Assembly: GCA_900542305.1 (NCBI GenBank)
Contig: UQMU01000007.1
Span: forward strand, 10,277-74,276
Source of the DNA: an uncultured Collinsella sp.
GTDB taxonomy: Bacteria > Actinomycetota > Coriobacteriia > Coriobacteriales > Coriobacteriaceae
Reading direction: 5' to 3'
DNA length: 64,000 nt
Shown: one piece after another, positions 14,856-24,022 of the stretch
Layout: each line of letters begins with the position of its first letter
How positions within the stretch are numbered: position 1 is the first letter of the stretch
Made by a program: the position numbers and the translations under genes
Notes under the pieces: generated by a model
What the model was told of the DNA's origin: nothing
Database searches by the model: none
What the model saw: only the letters and a program-made list of their open reading frames with translations

Positions 14856-17435
14856 ATGCATATGCCGAGCAAAATCGAAAAGAAGCAAGCCGCCGCAAAG
14901 CTGCGCAAACCGCCGCGCGACTTCTCGTACACGCAAAACCGAGAGCTTAGCTGGCTGCGCTTTGACAACCGCGTGCTTGACGAAGCCTTCGATGAGACCG
15001 TTCCGCTGTTCGAGCGTCTAAAGTTCGTGTCGATTTTCGAGTCCAACCTCGACGAGTTTCTCATGGTGCGCGTGGGCGGCCTGTCCGATCTGGCAGAGCT
15101 CAAAAAACAACCTGTCGACAACAAGAGCAATATGACCGCCTCCGAACAGGTCGATGCTGTCATGGCCGAAATGCCCGGGCTCCTTACCCGTTGGGAGTCC
15201 ATCTTTAAGAGCATCGAGGGCAAGCTCGACACCTTGGGCGTTCACCGCGCCCGCATCGATTCGCTTACGCCCGAGGAGCGCACCTTTGTAACCCGCTACT
15301 TCCAGGCCTACGTGTCGCCGGTCATCTCGCCGCTGGTCATCGATCCGCGCCACCCCTTCCCCAACCTGCGCAATGGCGCGCTCTATCTGGCCTGTGGTCT
15401 GGACGGCGCCACCGACGAGGAGAGCCTGCTGGGCCTTATCGAGATTCCCGCCTCGATGAACCGCGTGGTCGAGATCCCCTCGCCCACCGGCACCTACTCC
15501 TACATCTTGCTCGAGGACGTCATCCTCGCCTGCCTGGACAGCTGCTTTGGCTCCTATAAGCCGCTGGATCGCGCGCTCATCCGCGTCACCCGCAACGCCG
15601 ACATCGATCCGGACGGCGAGGGCGTCGAAGAGGAAGAGGACTACCGCCAGCACATGAAGCGCATCCTCAAGAAGCGCCTGCGTCTGCAGCCGGTAGTGCT
15701 CGCGGTCTCGGGGTCGCTCGAGAAGGCAACGCTCAAGACCATCCGCAAGGCGCTCGAGCTTTCGCGCCGCTCTGTCTTTACCTGCGATATCCCGCTCGAC
15801 CTGGGCTACGTCTTTGGCATTGAGGGCAAGATTCCCGAGCACCTGCGCAACGAGCTGCTCTTTACGCCGTTTAAGCCGCAGCCCAACCCCACCATCGACA
15901 TGACCCGCTCCATCCGCGAGCAGGTGCTGCAGCACGACAAGCTGCTCTTTTATCCCTATGAGGCCATGAACCCGTTCTTGGACCTGGTGCACGAGGCCGC
16001 CTATGACCCCGAGTGCATCTCGTTGCGCATCACGCTCTACCGCGTGGCCAAGCAGAGCCGCCTGTGCGAGTCGCTGATCGATGCCGCCGAGAACGGCAAA
16101 GAGGTCACGGTGCTCATGGAGCTCCGCGCGCGCTTTGACGAGCAGAACAACATCGAGTGGGCCGAGCGCCTGGAAGAGGCCGGCTGCACCGTCATCTACG
16201 GCTCCGAGGGCTTTAAATGCCACTCCAAGATCTGCCAGCTCACCTATCGCGAGGGCATGGCGCTCACCCGCCTCACGCTTTTGGGCACCGGCAACTTTAA
16301 CGAGAAGACGGCCAAGCTCTACAGCGACTTTATGCTCATGACCGCCCATCCCGGCATCGGCGAGGACGCCAACCTGTTCTTCCGCAATCTGTCGCTGGGC
16401 AACCTGCGCGGCGATTACCGCTTCCTGGGCGTGGCGCCTGTGGGCCTCAAGCCGCTCATCATGCGCGGTCTGGACCGCGAGATTCAGCGCGCCCTTGCCG
16501 GCGAGCCCGCCCGCGTGTTCTTTAAGCTCAACTCACTCACCGACCGCGAGGTTATCGACAAGATCGCCGAGGCATCGTGCGCAGGAGTCCGCGTAGACAT
16601 GATCATCCGCGGCATCTCGTGCCTGAAACCCGGCGTTCCGGGCAAGACCGAGAACGTACACGTCCGCTCCATCGTCGGACGCTTTTTGGAGCACGCCCGC
16701 GTTTACGCCTTTGGCGTGGACTCGGACATGATCTACCTGAGCTCGGCAGACATGATGACGCGCAACACCGAGCACCGCGTGGAGATTGCCTTCCCCGTGC
16801 TCGACCCCACCTGCCGCGCCCTAGTGCACGAGTACATGGGCATGCAGCTGCGCGACAACGTGAAGGCCCGCAGCCTCACGAGCGACGGCACCTGGGTCCC
16901 CGTGGAGCGTGCAGAGGGTGAGAAACCCTTCAACTCGCAGGAAGCCCTGCTGGAGCGTGCCTATCGCAACGCCGAGGCCGCCGCGCAGCAGCGCGCACAG
17001 GAGAAGGAACGTGTGGCCGAGGAGGCCATTCAGGCCGAGGTTGAACACGGGGCAGCTGCCAAACCGGAAGCGGTTGCAGCTCCCCCGGTGAATGAGCCCG
17101 AGGCTGCCGCAGAGCCCGCCGTGGAGAAAGCGCCCGAGCCCGCTACTGCGACTCCGGAGCCCGCCGCCGAGGCAAAGCCCGCCCCTGCTCCTGAGCCGCA
17201 GCCGGCCACACCCAAGGTCCAAGAGGTCCAGGCGACCGTCATTGAGCCCGAGCCTGCACCTGCACCTCGGCCCGAGCCGCAGGTCACCAAGCCCGCACCC
17301 GAGACGAGTGCCCGTCGCGATAAGCCCGCTGGCAAGACCAAGGCCATCGAGCGCCATCGCCCCGGCCGCGTGCGCATGGGCCTGGGTCTGATCGGCCTGG
17401 GTCTTAAGACGCTCATTACCGGCAAGACGAAATAG
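14856..17435 (+). CDS. ppk: Polyphosphate kinase 1 with Pro/Ala/Glu-rich C-terminal tail
   Basis: Makes polyphosphate from ATP. The PPK1 N-domain opens FSYTQNRELSWLRFDNRVLDE. The autophosphorylated His is in GFKCHSKICQL at about residue 456 and a second conserved His follows in SADMMTRNTEHRVEIAFPV. Catalytic domains end near residue 690; typical PPK1 is about 690-720 aa, while this is 859. The extra ~150 residues are a Pro/Ala/Glu low-complexity tail ending in a short basic-hydrophobic segment (RVRMGLGLIGLGLKTLI). Start uncertain: 14856 and 14862 are both possible and neither has a strong Shine-Dalgarno. Confidence 0.92.
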   Translation: MHMPSKIEKKQAAAKLRKPPRDFSYTQNRELSWLRFDNRVLDEAFDETVPLFERLKFVSIFESNLDEFLMVRVGGLSDLAELKKQPVDNKSNMTASEQVDAVMAEMPGLLTRWESIFKSIEGKLDTLGVHRARIDSLTPEERTFVTRYFQAYVSPVISPLVIDPRHPFPNLRNGALYLACGLDGATDEESLLGLIEIPASMNRVVEIPSPTGTYSYILLEDVILACLDSCFGSYKPLDRALIRVTRNADIDPDGEGVEEEEDYRQHMKRILKKRLRLQPVVLAVSGSLEKATLKTIRKALELSRRSVFTCDIPLDLGYVFGIEGKIPEHLRNELLFTPFKPQPNPTIDMTRSIREQVLQHDKLLFYPYEAMNPFLDLVHEAAYDPECISLRITLYRVAKQSRLCESLIDAAENGKEVTVLMELRARFDEQNNIEWAERLEEAGCTVIYGSEGFKCHSKICQLTYREGMALTRLTLLGTGNFNEKTAKLYSDFMLMTAHPGIGEDANLFFRNLSLGNLRGDYRFLGVAPVGLKPLIMRGLDREIQRALAGEPARVFFKLNSLTDREVIDKIAEASCAGVRVDMIIRGISCLKPGVPGKTENVHVRSIVGRFLEHARVYAFGVDSDMIYLSSADMMTRNTEHRVEIAFPVLDPTCRALVHEYMGMQLRDNVKARSLTSDGTWVPVERAEGEKPFNSQEALLERAYRNAEAAAQQRAQEKERVAEEAIQAEVEHGAAAKPEAVAAPPVNEPEAAAEPAVEKAPEPATATPEPAAEAKPAPAPEPQPATPKVQEVQATVIEPEPAPAPRPEPQVTKPAPETSARRDKPAGKTKAIERHRPGRVRMGLGLIGLGLKTLITGKTK

Positions 17436-17460
17436 TCGTTTGTAGAAGCAGTTTGTAGAA

Positions 17461-17502
17461 GCGCCCCGCATTTGAGGAAAGCCTCGGATGCGGGGCGCTT
17501 TT
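17461..17502 (+). terminator. Terminator of ppk
   Basis: GCGCCCCGCAT (17461-17471) pairs with ATGCGGGGCGC (17488-17498), followed by TTTT. Confidence 0.88.
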
Positions 17503-17548
17503 CCCTGCTACCATGGTGCGAACAACAACGCGAATGACAGGCAGGAAT

Positions 17549-18862
17549 ATGAAGCTCACTATAGAATCGATGACCTACGGCGCCGACGGGCTGGCGCACG
17601 CCGACAACGGCAAGGCCGTCTTTGTGCAGGGCGCCGTGGCAGGCGACACCGTCGAGGCCGAGGTCGTACAGGACGGCAAGTCGTTCATGCGTGCCCGCAC
17701 CACCGAGATTCTGGAGCCAAGCCCCGATCGCATTCAGCCTCCCTGCCCCTTCGTGGGCATCTGCGGCGGCTGCTCGTGGGGCAATCTCTCACGCACGGCA
17801 CAGCTCGCCGCCAAGGAGCAAAACCTGCGCTCCACGCTCGAGCGCATCGGCAAGTTCGCTCCTGAGCAGGTCGATGAGTTGGTACAGCCCATCTGCCACA
17901 CCAAGGACGACTGGGGCTACCGCAATAAAATCGAGCTCGAACCGACCGTCGTCAACGGTCGCGTGCGCCTTGGCATGCACGGTGTCGACCCCAGCAAAAT
18001 CGTGACCGTCGATACGTGCCCGCTGTTCGATAAGCGCTTCCCGAAGGCGCTCAAATCGGTCGTCGGCGCACTCAACTATCTAAGCGGCAGCCATGACTTG
18101 GGGCTCGAACGCGTGGGCATTCGCGCATCGCGCCGCACCAAGGCACTCGAGGTCGCACTCTGGACGCCCACAGGCTCTTTTCCGCGCTCGCAGGTCTCCC
18201 GCGTGCTGGCGGACGCCGCTCATCCCACGAGCATCGTGCGCGTGATGAGCAAGGGCGAAAAGAAGGCCCGTCGTGTCTCCAAGGTCGAAATGCTCGCCGG
18301 AGAGGGCTCATGGACCGAGAATATCGCCGAGGGTCAGATGCGCTTGTCTGCCCCGTCTTTTTTCCAGGTCAACACCAAGGGTGCCGAGATTTTGATCGAT
18401 CTTGTCATGGAAGCGCTCGACCCGCAGGAAGACGAGCTTGCCGTGGACCTGTACTGCGGTGCCGGCACCTTTACCCTGCCGCTCGCCCGCCGCTGCGACT
18501 TTGTCGCCGCCGTCGAGGCCTACGGCCCCGCCGTGCGCGACCTGCGCCGTAACCTGGAGATCAACAAGCTCGATAACGTCGACGTCATTGGCGGAGACGC
18601 GGTGCGCGAGTTCCCCGACCAGGATGCCGACGTCTTGGTGGTCGACCCGCCGCGTGCAGGCCTCGCCCCCGAGGCGATCGACCTTATCGCCAGCACGAGT
18701 GCTCGCGATGTCGCCTACGTGAGCTGCGACCCGGCCACCCTGGCGCGCGATCTCAAACGCTTTGTCGAAGAAGGCACCTTCTCCCCCGTAAAGATCACGC
18801 CAGTCGACCTGTTCCCACAAACCTTCCACTGCGAGACCGTCGTCCACCTTAAGCGCAACTAG
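17549..18862 (+). CDS. 23S rRNA (uracil-5-)-methyltransferase, RlmD/RumA-like
   Basis: SAM-dependent m5U methyltransferase of the TrmA/RumA family. Order: TRAM domain (residues 1-60), iron-sulfur cluster cysteines in CPFVGICGGC at about 66, 72 and 75, with a fourth Cys in DTCPLF near 152. Then the methyltransferase domain with DLYCGAGTFTLPLA and the nucleophile region YVSCDPATLARDL. About 437 aa, family length. The start at 17549 follows CAGGAAT; an upstream in-frame ATG at 17513 overlaps the ppk terminator. Whether it modifies U1939, U747 or another position is not decidable here. Confidence 0.88.
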   Translation: MKLTIESMTYGADGLAHADNGKAVFVQGAVAGDTVEAEVVQDGKSFMRARTTEILEPSPDRIQPPCPFVGICGGCSWGNLSRTAQLAAKEQNLRSTLERIGKFAPEQVDELVQPICHTKDDWGYRNKIELEPTVVNGRVRLGMHGVDPSKIVTVDTCPLFDKRFPKALKSVVGALNYLSGSHDLGLERVGIRASRRTKALEVALWTPTGSFPRSQVSRVLADAAHPTSIVRVMSKGEKKARRVSKVEMLAGEGSWTENIAEGQMRLSAPSFFQVNTKGAEILIDLVMEALDPQEDELAVDLYCGAGTFTLPLARRCDFVAAVEAYGPAVRDLRRNLEINKLDNVDVIGGDAVREFPDQDADVLVVDPPRAGLAPEAIDLIASTSARDVAYVSCDPATLARDLKRFVEEGTFSPVKITPVDLFPQTFHCETVVHLKRN

Positions 18863-18968
18863 CCACTTAATCATTGCTCAGAAAAATCATTGGGAAATCG
18901 AGCGTGGCAAGCGGAGGTCTTCGGGGTATAAGACGGCTAATTGTATGCCGCCTATGAAAGGAACCCTC

Positions 18969-19511
18969 ATGCCCAGCGTTGCCGTTCTCGCCGCCGATGG
19001 CTTTGAAACTATTGAATGCTTGACCATGGTCGATGTCATGCGTCGCGGCGGCGTACGTGCCACGCTCGTCTCGATCATGCCCACGCGTGAGGTCGTAAGT
19101 TCGCTGCAGATCCCCGTGACCTGCGATGCGCTCTTTGATGAGATCGACTTTGACGAATACGACTGTGTCGTGCTGCCCGGCGGCCTACCCGGTGCTACCA
19201 ACCTGCGCGCCGATCAGCGCGTCTGCGACGTGGTCCGCGAGTTCGCCGCAACCAAGCACGTCGCCGCCATCTGCGCCGCCCCGTTTATCCTGGGCGAGCT
19301 CGACCTGCTCGAGGGGCGCCATGCCACGTGCTTCCCTGGCTTTGAGAAAAGCTTCCCCGAAGGCGCCTATACCGGCGAGAAGGTCACGCAAGACGGCAAC
19401 ATCATCACTGCCAGCGGCATGGCACAGTCACTCCCCTTTGCATTGGAGCTGCTGCGCACGCTCGCCGGCGACAAGGCCGTCGAGAAGGTTGCCGAGGGCA
19501 TTCAGCTATGA
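18969..19511 (+). CDS. DJ-1/PfpI family protein
   Basis: 180-aa single-domain protein of the DJ-1/ThiJ/PfpI superfamily, cytoplasmic, in the group close to YajL/DJ-1 deglycase-chaperones. The conserved elbow Cys lies in VAAICAAPFILG and the early Glu in DGFETIE. The start at 18969 is preferred because GAAAGGA sits 6 nt upstream. The stop overlaps the next start (ATGA), so translation is coupled to the Maf protein. Confidence 0.85.
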   Translation: MPSVAVLAADGFETIECLTMVDVMRRGGVRATLVSIMPTREVVSSLQIPVTCDALFDEIDFDEYDCVVLPGGLPGATNLRADQRVCDVVREFAATKHVAAICAAPFILGELDLLEGRHATCFPGFEKSFPEGAYTGEKVTQDGNIITASGMAQSLPFALELLRTLAGDKAVEKVAEGIQL

Positions 19512-20089
19512 TTTTGGCTTCGCAATCACCGCGCCGCATCGACTTGATGCGCGAGGCGGGCTATGACATTCGCATCATTCCTGCCGATATCGACGAAACG
19601 CCGTTTGATGGCGAGGCCCCGCTCACGCTCGTTGAACGCTTAGCACGCGCAAAAGCCGCCGCCGTTGCCGCCGAGCATGCCGAGCCCAATGAGCTGACGG
19701 TCGCGGCCGACACCATCGTCACCTTTGACGGCAAGATTCTGGGCAAGCCGGCAACCGAGGACGAGGCGCGCACCATGCTCCGTGAGCTTTCGGGCCGCAC
19801 GCACCAGGTCGCAACCGGCGTCTGCATCGTTAAGGCAGGCGATACGGCCGCCCCGCATGCCGCCGAGAGCCTGTCCTTTGTCGATGTGACCGACGTGACG
19901 TTCTACGAGCTCACCGACGAGCAGATCGAGCACTACGTCGCCTCGGGTGAGCCCATGGACAAGGCCGGCGCCTACGGCATTCAGGGCACAGGAGGACGCA
20001 TGCTCGTGCACGATATTTCGGGCGACTTCTATAACGTGGTGGGCCTACCCATCGCCCGCGTCGCGCGCGCGATTCAAAAACTCTCGTAA
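19508..20089 (+). CDS. Maf family nucleoside triphosphate pyrophosphatase
   Basis: 193 aa. Maf proteins hydrolyse dTTP/UTP or modified nucleotides to monophosphates and influence septation. The N-terminal MILASQSPRRIDLM signature, VAADTIVTFDG and the DKAGAYGIQGTGGRMLV block are all present. Overlaps the DJ-1 gene by 4 bp, forming a two-gene unit. Confidence 0.92.
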   Translation: MILASQSPRRIDLMREAGYDIRIIPADIDETPFDGEAPLTLVERLARAKAAAVAAEHAEPNELTVAADTIVTFDGKILGKPATEDEARTMLRELSGRTHQVATGVCIVKAGDTAAPHAAESLSFVDVTDVTFYELTDEQIEHYVASGEPMDKAGAYGIQGTGGRMLVHDISGDFYNVVGLPIARVARAIQKLS

Positions 20090-20190
20090 TTGCATCTGGC
20101 GCTGGGTATCCCCCGGCGCCTACAATTTTGGCGTACCGTACGGATCCCGACCGGGCACAAGGCGCGGCGGAAAACCGATAGGAGTTAAAC

Positions 20191-21192
20191 ATGGATACAC
20201 TGCTCGAGGCCATTGACGTCTGCGATGTCGATGGCTTTTGCTATGGCAACTATACGGACGAGGAGGCCGGCACCGGTTGCACCGTAATCGTGGCACCCGA
20301 GGGCGCCACCGGCGGCGTTGACGTTCGCGGCGGTGCTCCAGCATCGCGCGAAACCGACCTGCTGCGACCCGAGAACACCGTCGACAAGGTCCACGCCGTC
20401 TGCCTTTCGGGTGGATCGGCCTTTGGCCTCGAGGCTGCAAGCGGCGTCGCTCGCGAGCTTGAGAGCCGCGGCATCGGCCTTCCCGTCGGCCCCACGCAGG
20501 TGCCCATCGTGTGCTCCAGCTGTATCTTCGACCTCGCCTATGGCGACCCGACCGTGCGCCCCGACATTGAGGCCGGCATCGCCGCCGTGCGCGAAGCGCT
20601 CGACCACACCCCCGCCACGCTCGAGCAGGGCAACGTGGGCGCCGGCACCGGCGCCACTGTAGGCAAGCTCATGGGGCCTGCCACCTGCATGAAGGCCGGC
20701 CTTGGAACTGCTGCCGTGGCGCTCGGCCCCGTCAAGGTGGGCGCCGTGGTCTCGGTCAACGCCTGCGGCAACGTCGTCGACCCCTTCACCGGCGAGTGGG
20801 TCGCCGGTATGCGCGCCGCAGCCGATAGCGACCAGATCGTCGACATGGAACTCGCAGCCTTTGCCGCCGCCGGATCCATGCAGATGCCGCTCGACCGCAC
20901 CAACACCACCATCAGCTGCATCGTCACCAACGTGGAACTCACTAAGGCACAAGCCACCAAGGTCTCCCAGATGGCCGCAGACGCCTACGCACACGCCATC
21001 CGTCCCACGCACACCACCAACGACGGCGACACCATCTACACCCTCGCCAGCGGCAAACTGGGCGCCCAGGCAAGCGCCGCCGTTCCCCTAGACCTGCTGG
21101 GCATGCTCGCCGTAAGGGCCTTGGAAACCGCCATCGTAAACGGAGCCAAAACCGCCAAAACCTCCCACGGCATCCCCGGCGCCGCGAAGTAG
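20191..21192 (+). CDS. P1 family peptidase (S58, DmpA-like)
   Basis: 333-aa Ntn-type aminopeptidase homologue that is expected to self-cleave into two chains. Visible blocks: CLSGGSAFGLEAASGV around 70-85, GNVGAGTGATVGK around 150, and TNTTISCIVTN around 240, where the nucleophile and new N-terminus should lie. Strong Shine-Dalgarno ATAGGAG. Substrates of this subgroup (beta- or D-amino-acid peptides, or others) are unknown. Confidence 0.85.
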   Translation: MDTLLEAIDVCDVDGFCYGNYTDEEAGTGCTVIVAPEGATGGVDVRGGAPASRETDLLRPENTVDKVHAVCLSGGSAFGLEAASGVARELESRGIGLPVGPTQVPIVCSSCIFDLAYGDPTVRPDIEAGIAAVREALDHTPATLEQGNVGAGTGATVGKLMGPATCMKAGLGTAAVALGPVKVGAVVSVNACGNVVDPFTGEWVAGMRAAADSDQIVDMELAAFAAAGSMQMPLDRTNTTISCIVTNVELTKAQATKVSQMAADAYAHAIRPTHTTNDGDTIYTLASGKLGAQASAAVPLDLLGMLAVRALETAIVNGAKTAKTSHGIPGAAK

Positions 21193-21204
21193 CCTAACCT
21201 GACC

Positions 21205-21329
21205 GGTTGCCCGGTGGGGCTTGGTTATGTTTGCTGCTCTACAGTCCTGGCTCGCACGAAGAGCACATTAAGTGCTCTTCGGCTCGTGCGGAACTCGCGA
21301 CAAACATAACCAAGCCCCACCGGGCAACC
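21205..21329. repeat. Large palindromic element P-A
   Basis: 28-bp perfect arms (21205-21232/21302-21329) enclose 69 nt that itself folds: GAAGAGCAC-ATTAA-GTGCTCTTC (21258-21280) plus an outer CGCAC/GTGCG stem. The core is related to that of P-B in inverted orientation, but the arms are unrelated in sequence. It sits between two convergent genes. Confidence 0.85.
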
Positions 21330-21422
21330 TACCAACCAGATTCTTTTCAGCCCAGGCCCCTGTGTACCGCGCGTCGAAGATCTTCAAATTCAGGCAGCCT
21401 GACAATCGATTCTTATAGCAGA

Positions 21423-21532
21423 GGCCCCTTGGCCTTTAGTTTGATACAAGTTCCGCACGAGCCGGAAAGCACTTAATGTGCTTTCCGTGCGAGCAGGACT
21501 GTTCGCAGTAGCAAACTAAAGGCCAAGGGGCC
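21423..21532. repeat. Large palindromic element P-B
   Basis: 21-bp perfect arms (21423-21443/21512-21532) around a 68-nt core with hairpin CGGAAAGCAC-TTAAT-GTGCTTTCCG (21463-21487). Read on the minus strand the core matches P-A almost base for base apart from compensating stem changes. Also in the convergent gap. Confidence 0.85.
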
Positions 21533-21564
21533 CAGTCAACCTATCAGCAGCGATTACTCGGCAG

Positions 21565-22596
21565 CTAGTTGAATTTGAAGATCTTTGAGGCAAGACGGTA
21601 TAGGCCGAGTGTGGTTTTGTCTCCGGCCCGTCCGCGCAGATTGGTGAAGAACCCGACCACGCCGTAGCGGGCACGACGATACATGCGCTCGTCGTAGGCC
21701 TTCAAATCATTCCACAGCGTCTTTAGGCGCTCGTCGGCGCAATCTTCCTCGGAAAGCTTGGTAAGCACCGAGCAGATCGCCATCATCATGGTGAAGTAGC
21801 CCATCATGTACGAACGCAGGCGCGACGACTCAACATCGCTGTACAGGTGGTACGACTCCATCATGATACGCGTAACACGGAACTGCTGGTCCAGACGCTT
21901 GACCATCGTTGCCTCGTTGACGCTCTGACCTTCGCGGCCGATAAAGTAGCGGTAGAGGTCGATGTCGGCGTAGTACATGGTCTTGCAACGCGGCAGTGGC
22001 ACGTAGGCGTAGATGTTGTCCACATAGAACGTGTGCGGCGGCATGGGAAGGTTGGACTCGCGCAGCACATCCGTGCGATAGCACAGGCTGTGCATGAGTA
22101 GGTTCTGGTCCAGGCGGAAATGACCGATCTGATCCCAGGAAAAGATCTTTTTGCGCGGCAGGGCAAATTTGTAGCCAATAGCGGTATGCGTGCCCTCGTA
22201 AACCTTCTCGTACACGTAGTTCGAGATAAACAGGTCAACGCGCTGATCGCGCTCTTCAAAGCCACGCAGAATCGACAGCATAGTCGAAAGAGCCGCAGCG
22301 TCGAGCCAGTCATCCGAGTCGACAACCTTGTAGTAGGTGCCCTGCGCCTCGCGCAGACCCGAAAGGACGGCAATACCGTGACCGCCGTTTTCCTGGTGCA
22401 CCGCGCGGATAATGCCGGGATAGCGGGCCTCCCACTCGTCGGCCTTGGCGGCCGTCTCGTCCTTGGAGCCGTCGTCCACCACGATAATCTCGATATCGGT
22501 GGCGTAATTGCTCCCCTCCAAGATGGAGGTGATGCAATGGTCCATGTCCTTGGCGGCGTTATACGAGGGAATACCGAATGTTATGACTTTATGCAT
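21565..22596 (-). CDS. Family 2 glycosyltransferase
   Basis: 343 aa. GT-A fold: IPSYNAAKDMDHCI at the N-terminus, VVDDGSKDET near 40-50 and the metal-binding VDSDDW near 96. The C-terminal half is helical, basic and without a clear membrane span. The ATG at 22596 lies inside the end of glf (8-bp overlap), so the two are translationally coupled, and the enzyme is likely to use UDP-galactofuranose or act on the same glycan. Exact acceptor unknown. A few in-frame codons upstream are less likely as start. Confidence 0.85.
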   Translation of the reverse strand: MHKVITFGIPSYNAAKDMDHCITSILEGSNYATDIEIIVVDDGSKDETAAKADEWEARYPGIIRAVHQENGGHGIAVLSGLREAQGTYYKVVDSDDWLDAAALSTMLSILRGFEERDQRVDLFISNYVYEKVYEGTHTAIGYKFALPRKKIFSWDQIGHFRLDQNLLMHSLCYRTDVLRESNLPMPPHTFYVDNIYAYVPLPRCKTMYYADIDLYRYFIGREGQSVNEATMVKRLDQQFRVTRIMMESYHLYSDVESSRLRSYMMGYFTMMMAICSVLTKLSEEDCADERLKTLWNDLKAYDERMYRRARYGVVGFFTNLRGRAGDKTTLGLYRLASKIFKFN

Positions 22597-23791
22597 GGCA
22601 GGCGATAATCTCATCCGAAAGATCGAGGGCGGAATTGGTCACAGCGTCCATATCGTAGTAACGATACTCGGCCAGACGACCCACCGGGTGGAAGTTCGTC
22701 AGGTTCTGGACGCGCTCAAGATAGCGCTCATAGAGCTCACGGTTCTCGGGCTCAAGAATGGCGTAGTACGGCGTCTCGTCCGAGCCGGGCGTATAGGCCT
22801 TAGAGTACTCCTTCATGATGGTGGTCTTGCCGGGCAGGATCTGACCGGTCATGTTCTTGAACTCGGTAATGCGCGTGTAGTCCTCGCTCGTGGTGTAGTT
22901 GACGGTGCCCACGGGCTGGAACTGGTCCATATCGAGCGTCTCGAACTTCATGTCGAGCGTGCGGTACGGTAGCGCGCCCAGATCGAGATTGAACAGCTCA
23001 TCGAGCGGACCGGTGTAGACGATCTCGCCACCATAGACCTTGCCGTCGATCTTGACGGTGGTCTCGTCGATCTCAAAGAGATCGCGGGCGTCCACGTCGC
23101 AGAACACGTCGATCAGGTCGTGGTCGAGCATGTGCTCAAAGAGCGCCGTGTAGCCCTCCTGCGGCATGCCCTGGAAGGGGGCTTGCGGGAAGTAGCGGTC
23201 ATCATCGCCCACAAAGACGGGAACGCGGCCGGTGATCGAGGGATCGATCTGATCGGGCGTCTGGCCCCACTGCTTCATGGTGTAATGCAAAAAGACGTTC
23301 TCGTAGACGTAATCGGCGACCTCGGCCAAGTCGGGGTCGTTCTTCTTACGCAGCTCCATAATGGGCACCTTGACATCCTTGCCAAAGGTCTCCACGAGCT
23401 TCTGATACAGCTCCTCGCCGCGCTCGTCACCAAAGGCGAGCTTGAGACTCGCATGGTTGAAGGGCACGGGCATAAGGGTACCGTTGATGTTGGCGAGCAC
23501 CTTGTGCTGATAATCCGTCCACTTGGTAAAGCGCGACAGGAAATTGTGCACGCGCTCGTTAAAGGTGTGATAGATATGCGGACCGTACTCGTGAATCAGG
23601 ATTCCGGCCTCATCAGTGCAGTCATAGGCATTGCCCGCAATGTGGCTACGGCGCTCCAAAACGGCAACACGATAGCCGATGGTCTCGGCAAGACGGCGGG
23701 CGCAAACGGCACCGGCATATCCAGCACCGACGACAATCATGTCGTACGCGCCGGCGTTAAAGCCTTCAGGCAGGCCTGAGGTAATCTGCAT
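22589..23791 (-). CDS. glf: UDP-galactopyranose mutase
   Basis: Interconverts UDP-galactopyranose and UDP-galactofuranose using reduced FAD. 400 aa. The FAD Rossmann motif VVGAGYAGAVCARRLAE is at about 20-36; NAYDCTDEAGILIHEYGPHIYHT and KQWGQTPDQID are diagnostic. The C-terminal GRLAEYRYYDMD closes the FAD site. Start ATG behind AAGGAG. First gene of a two-gene galactofuranose unit, divergent from pta. Confidence 0.94.
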   Translation of the reverse strand: MQITSGLPEGFNAGAYDMIVVGAGYAGAVCARRLAETIGYRVAVLERRSHIAGNAYDCTDEAGILIHEYGPHIYHTFNERVHNFLSRFTKWTDYQHKVLANINGTLMPVPFNHASLKLAFGDERGEELYQKLVETFGKDVKVPIMELRKKNDPDLAEVADYVYENVFLHYTMKQWGQTPDQIDPSITGRVPVFVGDDDRYFPQAPFQGMPQEGYTALFEHMLDHDLIDVFCDVDARDLFEIDETTVKIDGKVYGGEIVYTGPLDELFNLDLGALPYRTLDMKFETLDMDQFQPVGTVNYTTSEDYTRITEFKNMTGQILPGKTTIMKEYSKAYTPGSDETPYYAILEPENRELYERYLERVQNLTNFHPVGRLAEYRYYDMDAVTNSALDLSDEIIACHA

Positions 23792-23866
23792 CGATACTCC
23801 TTGTCAAAAGCCACGGGCTCGTTAGCTGGGCTTTTCTCGAACATTCTTCGAGACATATTTATCAGA

Positions 23867-23895
23867 GCGATTATAGCGCTAATGCGTCCTATAAT
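23867..23895. promoter_or_regulatory. Divergent -10 elements of glf and pta
   Basis: TATAAT on the plus strand at 23890-23895 (pta) and TATAAT on the minus strand at 23875-23870 (glf). Neither has a convincing -35. The pta leader then contains a small hairpin, AAACCCGCT-AGC-AGCGGGTTT, at about 23950-23970. Confidence 0.5.
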
Positions 23896-24022
23896 GAGCT
23901 TGCCACACAAGGAAAGCTCAAGCACCGCGGCGAACATAATTGAAAGGTAAACCCGCTAGCAGCGGGTTTATTCGTGAACAGCCGGGCGCCTGGAGCTTAG
24001 CGAAACGCTTGTAAGGAGTAAC

